Shown: piece by piece, positions 1-10,242 of the stretch
Numbering within the stretch: position 1 is the first letter of the stretch
Layout: each line of letters begins with the position of its first letter
Source of the DNA: Bacteroidales bacterium Bact_19
GTDB lineage: Bacteria; Bacteroidota; Bacteroidia; Bacteroidales; ML635J-15
Direction: 5' to 3'
DNA length: 64,000 nt
Assembly (NCBI GenBank): GCA_001603595.1
Contig: LUZK01000029.1
Location: 1-64,000 of the forward strand
The notes under the pieces: model-generated
Told to the model about the DNA's origin: nothing
What the model saw: only the letters and a program-made list of their open reading frames with translations
Databases searched by the model: none
Made by a program: the position numbers and the translations under genes

Positions 1-3
1 ATC

Positions 4-768
4 ATGATAACAATCATTTCTGCATCAAAATCTTCTGATTTTAAAAATCAAAATATAACAAAACTATTCACTATTCCTTTTTTTAAAGATGAAAGAGAAA
101 AAATTTTAGAGATTTTATTAAATTATTCAAATGATGATCTAAAGCAGCTTATGGGAATAAGCGACTCACTCGCAATATCAAATTACGAGAAACTAGTCGA
201 ATTAAAATATTTTCCAAAAAGGGTTAAACAAAAACAAGCAATATTAGCGTATTCGGGTGATGTTTATAAATGTTTAAATCCATCTGATTTTATAACTGAA
301 GATTTCGAATATGCCCAGAAAAATTTAAGAATTTTATCGGCTTTATATGGGATTCTTCGTCCTCTTGACCTTATTGGACCATACCAACTCGAAATGAAAA
401 TTAAAATTAAACCCGATGGTTTTGAAAACCTCTATAAATTTTGGACAGATAAAATTACCGAAGAAATCAACAAAGACAATAAATCAGGGATATTGCTAAA
501 TCTGTCTTCAGAAGAATATTTCAAAGTTATAAATAAAGAAAAACTTAACTCAAAAGTAATTCAACCCATATTTTATGATATTTTAGATGGAAAACGAAAA
601 ATAATTCCTATTCATGCCAAAAAATCCCGTGGATGTATGGCAAGAGAAATTATTAAAAATAAAATAGAAGACCCTGCCGAATTAAAAAAATTAAATATAA
701 ACGGATTCAAATATTCGGAAGAAGATTCCAATGAAGAAATTTATGTTTTTTTTCGTAAACAAAAATAA
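4..768 (+). CDS. yaaA: YaaA/DUF328 family peroxide stress protein
   Basis: ORF with the family-typical pattern 'LRILSALYGILRPLDLIGPYQLEMK' and 'KKSRGCMAREIIKN'. Confidence 0.9.
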   Translation: MITIISASKSSDFKNQNITKLFTIPFFKDEREKILEILLNYSNDDLKQLMGISDSLAISNYEKLVELKYFPKRVKQKQAILAYSGDVYKCLNPSDFITEDFEYAQKNLRILSALYGILRPLDLIGPYQLEMKIKIKPDGFENLYKFWTDKITEEINKDNKSGILLNLSSEEYFKVINKEKLNSKVIQPIFYDILDGKRKIIPIHAKKSRGCMAREIIKNKIEDPAELKKLNINGFKYSEEDSNEEIYVFFRKQK

Positions 769-771
769 GTT

Positions 772-1566
772 TTATACTCCTTTCTCGATTGTAATTTTGC
801 GAGCACAAGACTTAAAAAAATGATAGCCCGAAGCAGCCTCACAAACTAATTTCAACACTTTTTCTTTGTTGGTAAATTCAGTACCTCCAATTATATTTAT
901 TCCATTTTGAAATAAAATATCTGGCGGAATATTAGCCGAAGGACCGGTGATTACGGAAATTTTGCTGTTGTTTAAATATTTTTGTATCAACGGGAAAGTG
1001 TCATTTACGAGACTTAGTCCGGTAATAATTACAATATCGGAATTTTCAATCGTTTCTGCTGTTTTGGAAACATCCACAAAATATGATCTGAATTTTTCCG
1101 GAATAGCTTCATAATCTAACTCTAATAATTTAAAATTTACTGCGTTAATATCAAAAAATTCGATATACGATCTGAAAGCTCCAATAAGAGCAACCTGCTT
1201 GTTTTTAAAGCTTAATAGTTCAATTGGATCTTCATCATAACGAATTTTATATTTTGAAAAATCAGTATATCTGTAATTCAGAGCATTGATACATGCAAAT
1301 TTCAACGAATTTAAAACCGAAAAATTATCCCTGGTCGTCAGCAAATCATAAACACTTTGTCCACATATATTTCCGGGCGAGAACTTACCGTAGTATTTTT
1401 GATTCAATGATTCGACCGCTTTAAGATCTGTCGTTCCCGCAATTCCAAAACTTCCATCCGAAAGCTCAACGAAACTAAATCGCAAACCTATCACGACACG
1501 AGCAAGCTTAAGATCCTTAAAATCAGAAAAATTTGTAAAATAGTCTATACATTTTTCAATTATCAT
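772..1566 (-). CDS. DUF364-like Rossmann-fold protein (putative heavy-metal chelation domain)
   Basis: 'DIVIITGLSLVNDTFPLIQKYLNNSKISVITGPSANIPPDILFQNGINIIGGTEF' resembles the DUF364 C-terminal domain. Confidence 0.65.
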   Translation of the reverse strand: MIIEKCIDYFTNFSDFKDLKLARVVIGLRFSFVELSDGSFGIAGTTDLKAVESLNQKYYGKFSPGNICGQSVYDLLTTRDNFSVLNSLKFACINALNYRYTDFSKYKIRYDEDPIELLSFKNKQVALIGAFRSYIEFFDINAVNFKLLELDYEAIPEKFRSYFVDVSKTAETIENSDIVIITGLSLVNDTFPLIQKYLNNSKISVITGPSANIPPDILFQNGINIIGGTEFTNKEKVLKLVCEAASGYHFFKSCARKITIEKGV

Positions 1567-1692
1567 GAGCTCAAAATTCTATTCAACTTTTGTAATTTTA
1601 GTTTCAACAAAAATTTTATTTACATTAAAATAATGCAAATAAAAAATTGAAATTATCATATTCTATTTTTAAGAATATTTTATAAAAAAAGG

Positions 1693-2190
1693 TTAATTAT
1701 TCAGAAATCCATAAGAAACGCCAGCAATAAGGAAAATAATTATATAGATTATAACATAAATAATTGTTATGATAACACCCCATAAAAGAGTTGCTTTAGC
1801 CCAGGAAGATTTGCTTGGATTTGTTGTTGAACTAAAAGCCCAAACCAACAATAAAATAAAACCAACAATTGGAATAAAGGCTACAAATATGGTCCACATC
1901 CACTCTCCCATTTTTACTGGAGGATATAATTTTTCAGCGTTATTCTGTCTGTAATTTTGTTGTTGATAATGTTGATTTGTAGGTTGTTGATATGGTTGTT
2001 GATATGGTTGTTGATATGGTTGCTGATATGGTTGCTGATATAAAGGCTGTTGCGAAGGCTGTTGATAAATAGGATTAGGTGAAGGTTGTGGATTATTAAT
2101 GGGCGGAATAGGAGGTGGAACAGGTTGATTTGGTTGTACACTTTGTCCCGGATCCGGAACTCGTCTTGCAGGGTCTTGTAGGTTTTCCAT
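1693..2190 (-). CDS. Pro/Gln-rich membrane protein with QQPY repeats and C-terminal TM segments
   Basis: N-terminal tandem QQPY repeat followed by two hydrophobic segments. Confidence 0.7.
   Translation of the reverse strand: MENLQDPARRVPDPGQSVQPNQPVPPPIPPINNPQPSPNPIYQQPSQQPLYQQPYQQPYQQPYQQPYQQPTNQHYQQQNYRQNNAEKLYPPVKMGEWMWTIFVAFIPIVGFILLLVWAFSSTTNPSKSSWAKATLLWGVIITIIYVIIYIIIFLIAGVSYGFLNN
1985..2045. repeat. Short 12-bp tandem repeat (ggttgttgatat) encoding QQPY
   Basis: Consecutive copies of ggttgttgatat / ggttgctgatat in the + strand text. Confidence 0.85.
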
Positions 2191-2419
2191 ATCTTTAAAT
2201 TTTAATAATTTCTACAAATGTACAAAAAAAAATTTGATTGAATATAATTTTACAACAATTAAATTCAAATCCATAAAATTACTCTGCAGAATGCAAAAAT
2301 AAAATTCCGTAAAACAATTTTCTTTTGATAAAAATATCCAACCAAGCAACTAATCTTTTAATTAATAATTTACTTAAATAAATTTTTAATAGTTTTGCAG
2401 CCGGATTTGAAAATTCATA

Positions 2420-3865
2420 ATGCAGAGATTTTTATTGATATTACTAAACTTTAGCTTATTGACGATTTTAACTTCTCAGAATAAGGCACAAATTTCATGT
2501 GTGAATGATTTAAAGAAAAACTTAAAAATCTTCTGCAAGGATTGTAACGAAGAATATTTTTCATCTTGTACCGAAAATTATTATCACAAGAAAAATTCTT
2601 CACCCCCCGCTTATGTGTATGTTGGGAATGAAAAGTTTGCCATAAGCTCCCAAGCAGCAAAAATAAAAAGCGATCTCGATAAACTTAGACTATCAGAAAA
2701 ATGCAAATTAAAGTACTGTTACTTCTACTTTACTAAGGTATCATTCTTTGATGGGTCAATCCCAAAAGAAATTGCTCTATTGCCAATTGCAATTAGTGGT
2801 TTGGATAATAATTTCATAACTAATTATAAAGGTGTTGGAGTTTGGGGACTTCAATATATACCGGCAGCAAAATTCGATTTCCCCGGGGATATTAACTTCG
2901 ATAACAGACTCAATCCTCAATTCTCGTCAAAAACCGCTACCAGATATCTGGCTCACTTATACACTATATACGGAAGATGGAATTATTCTATTGCTGCATA
3001 TCTTACATCACCAATCTACATTAACAAAATTATTGATTCCACAAGGGATGAAGACATTATTTCTGCTTTGCAGGAAGATATTATTCATATTTTTGACAGA
3101 TTAGTTGCCTTAATTTATTGGTTTGAAGAAAATCCTATAACAGAAAGCTTCAGTTTATGTCCCGAAAAAAGTATTGATACTGTTAGAATAGTTGATAAAA
3201 TTCATTTTGAACAGATTGCTACAGTTTTAAATATTGATATTGCAGAATTAAAAAATCTAAATAATGTTTTTACTTCAGAAATAATTGATGGGAAAAGACG
3301 TGAAAAAATATTTTTTCTTCCTGCCGGATACGGTCAAAAATTTTACGAGCTTTATGATACAATATGCTCATACAATACGGAAAAATATTTTCCAAAAGTC
3401 TTAGTAAATGGTACAGACACTTCTAAAGATACAGAAATATATAAAGTTCCGGGGCCGGAATACGAAAAAATCTCTTATAAAATAGTTTCGGGAGATAATT
3501 TAGGGAGCATTGCTCAAAAATTTGGAGTAAAGATTTCAGAAATTCAGGAATGGAATAATATTGACGGAACAAAAATTTATGCCGGACAGGAAATAGTTTT
3601 ATGGAAGAAAAAAGGCGAAGCCAATCAAGCTGATAATAAAATTACTAATAATGAAGTAAAATCTCGAACAAATACGCAAAAGTTCGACCCATCACAATAC
3701 GAACTTGTAGAAACTTATGAGGTAAAAAAAGGCGACTCTGCTTATAAAATAGCTAAAAAATACAGCTGGGCAACCGCCGATGAGATTCTTGAATGGAATG
3801 GAATTTCTGATCCGTCAAAATTGCAGATTGGACAAAAACTAAAAATTTACAGGAAGAAACAATGA
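2420..3865 (+). CDS. Lytic transglycosylase-like protein with two C-terminal LysM domains
   Basis: SLT-like 'GVGVWGLQYIPAA...RYLAHLYTIYGRWNYSIAAY'; LysM 'YKIVSGDNLGSIAQKFGVKISEIQEWNNIDGTKIYAGQEI' and 'YEVKKGDSAYKIAKKY...LQIGQKLKI'. Confidence 0.85.
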   Translation: MQRFLLILLNFSLLTILTSQNKAQISCVNDLKKNLKIFCKDCNEEYFSSCTENYYHKKNSSPPAYVYVGNEKFAISSQAAKIKSDLDKLRLSEKCKLKYCYFYFTKVSFFDGSIPKEIALLPIAISGLDNNFITNYKGVGVWGLQYIPAAKFDFPGDINFDNRLNPQFSSKTATRYLAHLYTIYGRWNYSIAAYLTSPIYINKIIDSTRDEDIISALQEDIIHIFDRLVALIYWFEENPITESFSLCPEKSIDTVRIVDKIHFEQIATVLNIDIAELKNLNNVFTSEIIDGKRREKIFFLPAGYGQKFYELYDTICSYNTEKYFPKVLVNGTDTSKDTEIYKVPGPEYEKISYKIVSGDNLGSIAQKFGVKISEIQEWNNIDGTKIYAGQEIVLWKKKGEANQADNKITNNEVKSRTNTQKFDPSQYELVETYEVKKGDSAYKIAKKYSWATADEILEWNGISDPSKLQIGQKLKIYRKKQ

Positions 3866-5304
3866 AAATAAGGGATGTTTTGTTTTTTGTGTGGGGCGTA
3901 ATTGCTATTTTAGGAATTATTATGTTATTGTTTCCTAAAGATGGCATAAAAATCACAGATAACTTCATTCTGTATTTTCCAACATTCGAAGAAATGTTTT
4001 ACACTTCAAAAAACGACAATGATATTCCCAAAATAGAAAAGCAACAAAATATTGACGAACTTATTGACGAAAACAAAGAATTCGATAAAGAAGAAATTAA
4101 ATCAAAAATTACTCCTCTGGAGTTTCCCGAAAATAATCCACATGCTTTAGACCGATTTTTTGCAAAACTTGAAAACGAAACTCAAACCGGAAAAGTAAGA
4201 ATTATGCACTACGGCGATTCCCAAATCGAAGGAGATAGAATTACCGCTTATCTCCGAAACCGATTACAATCAAAATTCGGTGGATTTGGTTGCGGAATGC
4301 TGTCGCCAATAACTATTTATGCACAGTTTAGCATCAAGCAAATTGCCTCCGAAAACTGGATGCGTTTCAGCGGATTTGGGTATAGCAATTACACAGCAAG
4401 TCATAATAGCTACGGACCTATGATTTCGTTTTGCAGATATTCTTATCCCGTTGATACTCCATTCCTTACTCCTTCTCAACCTTACAAAGCATGGGTAGAA
4501 TTTTTTGAGTCCGAACTGGCATACTCAAATACAAAAAAATTCCGCGAAATTCAAATTATATATGGAAATGCAAATACAAAGACACAACTGATTATAAAAT
4601 CAAATAACGAAATTATAAAAACTGACTCACTCAACAGTGGTGCAGGTCCATACTTATATAACTATGTACATTCTGATTATTTGAACAGAATCCGTTTTGA
4701 GTTTGAATCCTACGATAGTCCCGACATTTATGGTATTTCGCTCGAAGACCAAACAGGAGTTGTGGTGGACAACATAGCTCTCAGAGGCAGTAGCGGGACT
4801 GTTTTCACTACCACAAATACAGAGTTATTGGCCAACTCATTTAATTTACTGGGGGTTGATTTATTCATTTTACAATTTGGAGGGAATTCAGTTCCAGGAT
4901 TACCTGATAAAAAATCAGCTGAAAATTTCGCCAATTATTTCTATTATCAAATCGCTTTTCTGAAAAATATTATGCCCGATGCTTGTTTTATTGTAATTGG
5001 GCCAAGCGATATGGCATATAAAGAAAAAGATGCCTACATATCCTATCCTAATCTCGAAAACATAATTAATGAACTCAAAAAAGCTACTCACCGAGCAGGT
5101 GGAATTTATTGGGATCTATACAAAGCTATGGGAGGGAAAAATTCTATGATAGCATGGGTCAATGCAAATCCGCCCCTGGCTGCTCCAGATTTTATTCATT
5201 TCACTCCTCAAGGTGCTCAGATTGCAGCTAATATGCTATACAGTGCTATATTTTTGGAATATATTAATTACAAAAATCAACAAAATAAATCAGCTCAAAA
5301 GTGA
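3862..5304 (+). CDS. SGNH/GDSL-hydrolase-like protein, N-terminal membrane anchor
   Basis: 'IMHYGDSQIEGD' block I, 'QFGGNS', 'DFIHFTPQGAQ' block V; 4-bp overlap with upstream gene. Confidence 0.8.
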   Translation: MKIRDVLFFVWGVIAILGIIMLLFPKDGIKITDNFILYFPTFEEMFYTSKNDNDIPKIEKQQNIDELIDENKEFDKEEIKSKITPLEFPENNPHALDRFFAKLENETQTGKVRIMHYGDSQIEGDRITAYLRNRLQSKFGGFGCGMLSPITIYAQFSIKQIASENWMRFSGFGYSNYTASHNSYGPMISFCRYSYPVDTPFLTPSQPYKAWVEFFESELAYSNTKKFREIQIIYGNANTKTQLIIKSNNEIIKTDSLNSGAGPYLYNYVHSDYLNRIRFEFESYDSPDIYGISLEDQTGVVVDNIALRGSSGTVFTTTNTELLANSFNLLGVDLFILQFGGNSVPGLPDKKSAENFANYFYYQIAFLKNIMPDACFIVIGPSDMAYKEKDAYISYPNLENIINELKKATHRAGGIYWDLYKAMGGKNSMIAWVNANPPLAAPDFIHFTPQGAQIAANMLYSAIFLEYINYKNQQNKSAQK

Positions 5305-6569
5305 AAATATCACTAATACATATTGCTTTTAGTTTTTATTTTATTTTAATTGCTACTCAATTAATGGCTCAAAATAACGGATCACATTATTACATCCCGG
5401 AACAAATATATATCAATAATGATACAAATTTTTTTCAGCATTATGGAGCTAAAAATTCAATAAGTAAATTTTACGAAAAAATAGAAAATTTATGTCTGTG
5501 CGGTGACGAGAAAGTAACAATCTTACATATTGGGGCATCGCATGTTCAAGGTGGTTCATGGTCATGGGAGTTAAAGAAAAAATTCGAAGAATTATGTCCT
5601 TTTTCCGAAGGAACTCCGGGATACGTTTTCCCTTTTTCAATAGCAAATACTAACCATCCAATATTTTACCGCAGTGAATTTTCGGGGAAATGGGATTTTA
5701 CAAGAATTACGGATAAAGAACTTAAATGCCTTGTAGGATTAAGTGGAATAGCAGCTTTTACACAGGATAGTGTTGTGGAACTGAAATTTTTCTTTAATAA
5801 AATTTCAGAAATCGAAAAACGTAAATTCAGTAGAATTAGAATTTTTTCAAATTTAAGCGATACACTTTCTTATTCTCTAATAGTTAATGGTAATACCAAT
5901 TTGAAGAATATCACATTTGATACAATTACAGGTAGTATTATTGTTGATTTTAATACACTTCAAGATTCTATTTCTGTTCTTTTTAGTAAAAAGGACAGTA
6001 TAAACACAGAGTTGATTTTTTACGGAATTTTAACAGAAATTCTCAAACCTTCATTTAATTTCATAAGCATCGGCATAAATGGAGCCTCAACATCATCATA
6101 TCTCAAAGCTGAACTTTTTGATAAACATCTTTCTGCCATAAATCCGGATCTGGTTATTTTTTCTATCGGTGTTAACGATGCCTCAGCAAAAGATTTTAAT
6201 AGAAACAAATATTTTGCAAATTATCAAACCCTGATTGATAAAGTTAGAAACAATAATCCCAACTGTGCTATAATTTTGACAACAAATACAGATTTCTATA
6301 ATTCACGCTCTGGCGTAAACAAAAACTACACTGAAGTTTATTCGGTAATGAAAGAACTCGCAGAAAAAAATGATTGTGTCGTATGGAATCTTTTTAGTGT
6401 TATGGGGGGAGAAAAATCTATTCTATTATGGAAAAACGATAATCTTGCAACAAAAGATAAAATTCACTTTAGCTCTGAAGGATACAGAATTATTGCAAGA
6501 CTGATGTTTAATGCTTTTTTGGAAGATTTTGTGGATTATTTGAACAATAAGGTAAATGGTAAATTTTAG
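5301..6569 (+). CDS. SGNH/GDSL-hydrolase-like protein, secreted
   Basis: 'ILHIGASHVQGG', 'SIGVNDA', 'DKIHFSSEGYRIIA'; signal peptide; 4-bp overlap with upstream gene. Confidence 0.8.
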   Translation: MKISLIHIAFSFYFILIATQLMAQNNGSHYYIPEQIYINNDTNFFQHYGAKNSISKFYEKIENLCLCGDEKVTILHIGASHVQGGSWSWELKKKFEELCPFSEGTPGYVFPFSIANTNHPIFYRSEFSGKWDFTRITDKELKCLVGLSGIAAFTQDSVVELKFFFNKISEIEKRKFSRIRIFSNLSDTLSYSLIVNGNTNLKNITFDTITGSIIVDFNTLQDSISVLFSKKDSINTELIFYGILTEILKPSFNFISIGINGASTSSYLKAELFDKHLSAINPDLVIFSIGVNDASAKDFNRNKYFANYQTLIDKVRNNNPNCAIILTTNTDFYNSRSGVNKNYTEVYSVMKELAEKNDCVVWNLFSVMGGEKSILLWKNDNLATKDKIHFSSEGYRIIARLMFNAFLEDFVDYLNNKVNGKF

Positions 6570-8223
6570 TGAAATAATCAAAAATATTTTTTCGTACAGT
6601 GAAACTTCTCCTTTACTGTTCACAAAGTTTTTTTATTGGGCATTTTTTGGAGTTGTACTCATTGGATATACATTTTTATCCGACAAAAAAGTATCCAGAT
6701 CACTGTATTTAATGCTTGTTAGCTTATTCTTCTATTACAAGTCCAGCGGATTCTTTCTTATCTTACTTATTTTCAGCACCTTAGTTGATTTTTATATCGG
6801 AAAATGGATTTACAACACCGAAAATCCAGGTAAACGTAAATTTCTGCTTTTCCTAAGCATGTTTATAAATCTTTTTCTATTGTCATATTTTAAATACACT
6901 TATTTTTTCACTTCCGCAATAAACGACTTGTTTGGTACCAAGCTGGTAGCTTACAACTATCTGGCAGATTTTTCTAATCTGTTTTTAGGGACAAGTTTTG
7001 ATACCGCTAAAATATTTCTGCCCGTAGGGATATCTTTTTTCACCTTTCAAACAATGTCCTACACACTGGATATTTACAGCAAAAAACTTGAACCTGTAAA
7101 GAACATTCTGGATTTTGGTTTTTATGTATCATTTTTCCCCCAACTTGTTGCCGGACCAATAGTCAGGGCTTCGGAATTTATACCTCAGATTTACAAAAAG
7201 TTTTCACTAACAAGATATGAATTCGGTTGGGCATTGTTCATGATTTTAAAAGGATTGATAAAAAAGATCATGATTGGGGATTACATTGCTGTAAATTTTG
7301 TGGATAGAGTGTTTGCTAATCCAAGCATGTACACCGGTTTTGAGAGTATGATGGCAATGATTGGTTATTCGCTTCAGGTTTACGTTGACTTTTCGGGTTA
7401 TACTGATATGGCTATCGGAGTTGCTTTGTTAATGGGATTTAAACTGCCAAAAAACTTTGACTCCCCTTATAAAGCACGAAATTGTGCAGAATTCTGGAAA
7501 CGTTGGCATATATCGCTCTCAACATGGTTGAAAGACTATCTCTACATACCTCTTGGAGGTAATCGAACTGCAACGAAAGGTACATGGATTAATTTTGGAC
7601 TGATAATACTTATTTTTATTCTTCTTGCAGCTAATACTTTAGCTACGATTTCACTAATCGCATTCGTAATCATTATTTATTTGATTTATAAATTTAACGA
7701 TAAAGCAAGAAAAGGAATTGTTACAAACATAAATACCATGATCACCATGTTACTTGGAGGATTATGGCATGGGTCAAGCTGGAATTTTTTAATTTGGGGA
7801 GGGTTGAACGGAATTGGAATTTTAGTGTATAAATATTGGAGGAAAATTAGTCCATGGGAACAAAAAAACGGAAGATTGGCAACCATTTGGAAGATAGCTC
7901 TTACTTTTAGCTTTATTACATTTACAAGAGTATTTTTCAGAGCTCCGGACTATCCAATAGCTTCAACGATGTTACACAGAATCTGGAATAATTTTCATCC
8001 TGAATTAATTCCAAAAATTATGTCTGGATACTATAAAGTTTGGTTAATTATGCTTTTTGGCTTTATCACACACTGGTTAAGTTATAATTTCAAAGATAAA
8101 TGGATGGAAAAATTTATAGCTTTACCTCATTGGCAACAAGCATTTATTTCGGCAATAGTTGTTTTCATTGTTTATCAAAGCATCTGTGCTGATATGCAAC
8201 CATTTATTTATTTTCAATTTTAA
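6556..8223 (+). CDS. MBOAT family O-acyltransferase (AlgI/PatA-like)
   Basis: Polytopic; 'PVGISFFTFQTMSYTLDIY', 'FPQLVAGPIVRASEF', 'FWKRWHISLSTWLKDYLYIPLGGNR', 'LLGGLWHGSSWNFLIWG'. Confidence 0.93.
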   Translation: MVNFSEIIKNIFSYSETSPLLFTKFFYWAFFGVVLIGYTFLSDKKVSRSLYLMLVSLFFYYKSSGFFLILLIFSTLVDFYIGKWIYNTENPGKRKFLLFLSMFINLFLLSYFKYTYFFTSAINDLFGTKLVAYNYLADFSNLFLGTSFDTAKIFLPVGISFFTFQTMSYTLDIYSKKLEPVKNILDFGFYVSFFPQLVAGPIVRASEFIPQIYKKFSLTRYEFGWALFMILKGLIKKIMIGDYIAVNFVDRVFANPSMYTGFESMMAMIGYSLQVYVDFSGYTDMAIGVALLMGFKLPKNFDSPYKARNCAEFWKRWHISLSTWLKDYLYIPLGGNRTATKGTWINFGLIILIFILLAANTLATISLIAFVIIIYLIYKFNDKARKGIVTNINTMITMLLGGLWHGSSWNFLIWGGLNGIGILVYKYWRKISPWEQKNGRLATIWKIALTFSFITFTRVFFRAPDYPIASTMLHRIWNNFHPELIPKIMSGYYKVWLIMLFGFITHWLSYNFKDKWMEKFIALPHWQQAFISAIVVFIVYQSICADMQPFIYFQF

Positions 8224-8264
8224 ATTCTTTAAAATTTTATTTTCAAAAATTAAATTTTTCTGAA

Positions 8265-8272
8265 TATATTTG
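8265..8272 (+). promoter_or_regulatory. TAnnTTTG-type -7 box (TATATTTG) upstream of dxs
   Basis: Exact match to the Bacteroidetes -7 consensus, 5 nt before the ATG at 8278. Confidence 0.5.
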
Positions 8273-8277
8273 CTATT

Positions 8278-10200
8278 ATGTTCGATTCATCTAAATACAA
8301 ATATTTAAAGGATATAAATGGTCCCGAAGATCTCAGGAAAATCGATATTAAAGATTTACCTGCGATTTGTCAGGACCTAAGATGTTTTATTATTGAGTCA
8401 GCCTCTACAAATCCCGGACATTTTGGAGCAAGTCTCGGAGTTGTGGAACTTACGGTTGCCCTTCATTATTCATTCAATACTCCTCACGACAGAATAGTTT
8501 GGGATGTTGGACATCAAGCTTATGGACATAAAATACTTACCGGAAGACGCGATGTATTTCATACAAACCGAAAATATAAAGGCATTAGCGGATTCCCAAA
8601 TCCAAAAGAAAGCGAATACGACAGTTTTGGTGTTGGACATTCATCAACAAGTATTTCTGCTGCTCTTGGAATTGCAAAAGCCTCTTCTCTTTTAGGAATA
8701 AAAAGAAACACTATCGCTGTAATTGGAGATGGATCCTTAAGCGGAGGTATGGCTTTCGAAGCACTCAATAACATTGCGGCTTCTAATACAAATGTTCTTA
8801 TTATTCTTAACGATAATAAAATTGCTATAGACTCAAATACCGGAGCTCTCAAAGAATATTTAACCGATATTGCAACATCAAAAACTTATAATAAGGTTAA
8901 GGACGAAGTCTGGAATTTTTTGGGAAGAATAAACAGATTTGGACCAAGCCTACAAAGTTTTACACAAAAAATTGACAATGCAATAAAATCTATTGTCATG
9001 CGAAATTCCAATCTTTTCGAATCGCTTGGCATAAGATATTTCGGACCTGTTGACGGTCATGATGTTGTTTTACTTTCACGACTATTCGAAGATTTAAAAG
9101 ATATTCCGGGACCAAAACTTTTGCATGTAATAACAAAAAAGGGAAAAGGATTTGTACAGGCAGAGCAAAACCAAACTCTCTGGCATGCTGCACCCGGGAA
9201 ATTCGATATACAAACCGGGGAAATACTTGATGCTGACTGTTCGGAAAATGAACCACAAAAGTTCCAAGACATATTCGGTGATGCAATTGTAGAACTTGCC
9301 AAAGCCAACGAAAAAATTGTTGCGATTACTCCGGCAATGCTTACCGGAAGTAGCCTCAACAAAATGATGGAAACATTTCCCGAACGAACTTTCGACGTTG
9401 GAATTGCGGAACAACATGCTGTTACTTTTGCAGCAGGACTTGCCATCGAAGGAATGATTCCGTTTTGTAATATATACAGCAGCTTTTCTCAAAGAGCTTA
9501 CGACCAAATTATTCATGATGTTGCTCTTCAGAATTTGCACGTAGTGTTCTGCCTCGACAGAGCCGGGCTTGTTGGTCAAGATGGTGCTACACATCATGGA
9601 GCCTTCGATATTTCGTTTTTAAGATGCATCCCAAATTTAGTAATTTCAGCTCCCAGAGACGAATTCCAACTCCGCGATCTGATGTACACTGCACAACTCG
9701 AAAAAAATAAATTCCCTTTTGTGATTAGATATCCCAGAGGTAAATCTACATCTCCTAAAAGCAAAATAGAATTTCACGAAATCGAAATAGGTAAAGGCAA
9801 AACAATTTTCGAAGGCAACGATATCGCAATAATTTCTATTGGAACTGCAGGAAATATTGCTTATAAAGCCGTGAAAAATTTAAAAAATGAGGGAATTAAT
9901 ATTTCTCTCTATGATATGATTTTTGCTAAGCCTTTAGATACTGAACTTTTGGATGAAATTTTTAATAAACATAAATTAGTAATAACCGTAGAAGACAACG
10001 TAATATCGGGAGGATTCGGATCCGCAGTTTTAGAGTATAAATCTGATAAAAACTATGCTACAAACCTTATTAGACTTGGCATTCCAGACAGATTTATTGA
10101 ACACGGCACTCAAGATGAACTGATTAAAGAATGCGGATTTGATGAAAGTTCTTTACAAGAACTTGTTAAAAAAATATATAAAATGTTGATAAAATGTTAA
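8278..10200 (+). CDS. dxs: 1-deoxy-D-xylulose-5-phosphate synthase
   Basis: 'SASTNPGHFGASLGVVELTVALHY', 'WDVGHQAYGHKILTGRRD', 'GDGSLSGGMAFEALNN', 'DVGIAEQHAVTFAAGLA'. Confidence 0.97.
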   Translation: MFDSSKYKYLKDINGPEDLRKIDIKDLPAICQDLRCFIIESASTNPGHFGASLGVVELTVALHYSFNTPHDRIVWDVGHQAYGHKILTGRRDVFHTNRKYKGISGFPNPKESEYDSFGVGHSSTSISAALGIAKASSLLGIKRNTIAVIGDGSLSGGMAFEALNNIAASNTNVLIILNDNKIAIDSNTGALKEYLTDIATSKTYNKVKDEVWNFLGRINRFGPSLQSFTQKIDNAIKSIVMRNSNLFESLGIRYFGPVDGHDVVLLSRLFEDLKDIPGPKLLHVITKKGKGFVQAEQNQTLWHAAPGKFDIQTGEILDADCSENEPQKFQDIFGDAIVELAKANEKIVAITPAMLTGSSLNKMMETFPERTFDVGIAEQHAVTFAAGLAIEGMIPFCNIYSSFSQRAYDQIIHDVALQNLHVVFCLDRAGLVGQDGATHHGAFDISFLRCIPNLVISAPRDEFQLRDLMYTAQLEKNKFPFVIRYPRGKSTSPKSKIEFHEIEIGKGKTIFEGNDIAIISIGTAGNIAYKAVKNLKNEGINISLYDMIFAKPLDTELLDEIFNKHKLVITVEDNVISGGFGSAVLEYKSDKNYATNLIRLGIPDRFIEHGTQDELIKECGFDESSLQELVKKIYKMLIKC

Positions 10201-10242
10201 TAAAAAAATAATATCTTTACAACCAAAATCAAATTCACTAAC

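Noticed and set aside
9057-9597. Minus-strand ORFs (129 and 167 aa) opposite dxs
   Set aside because: Shadow ORFs of a conserved gene with no recognisable motifs.
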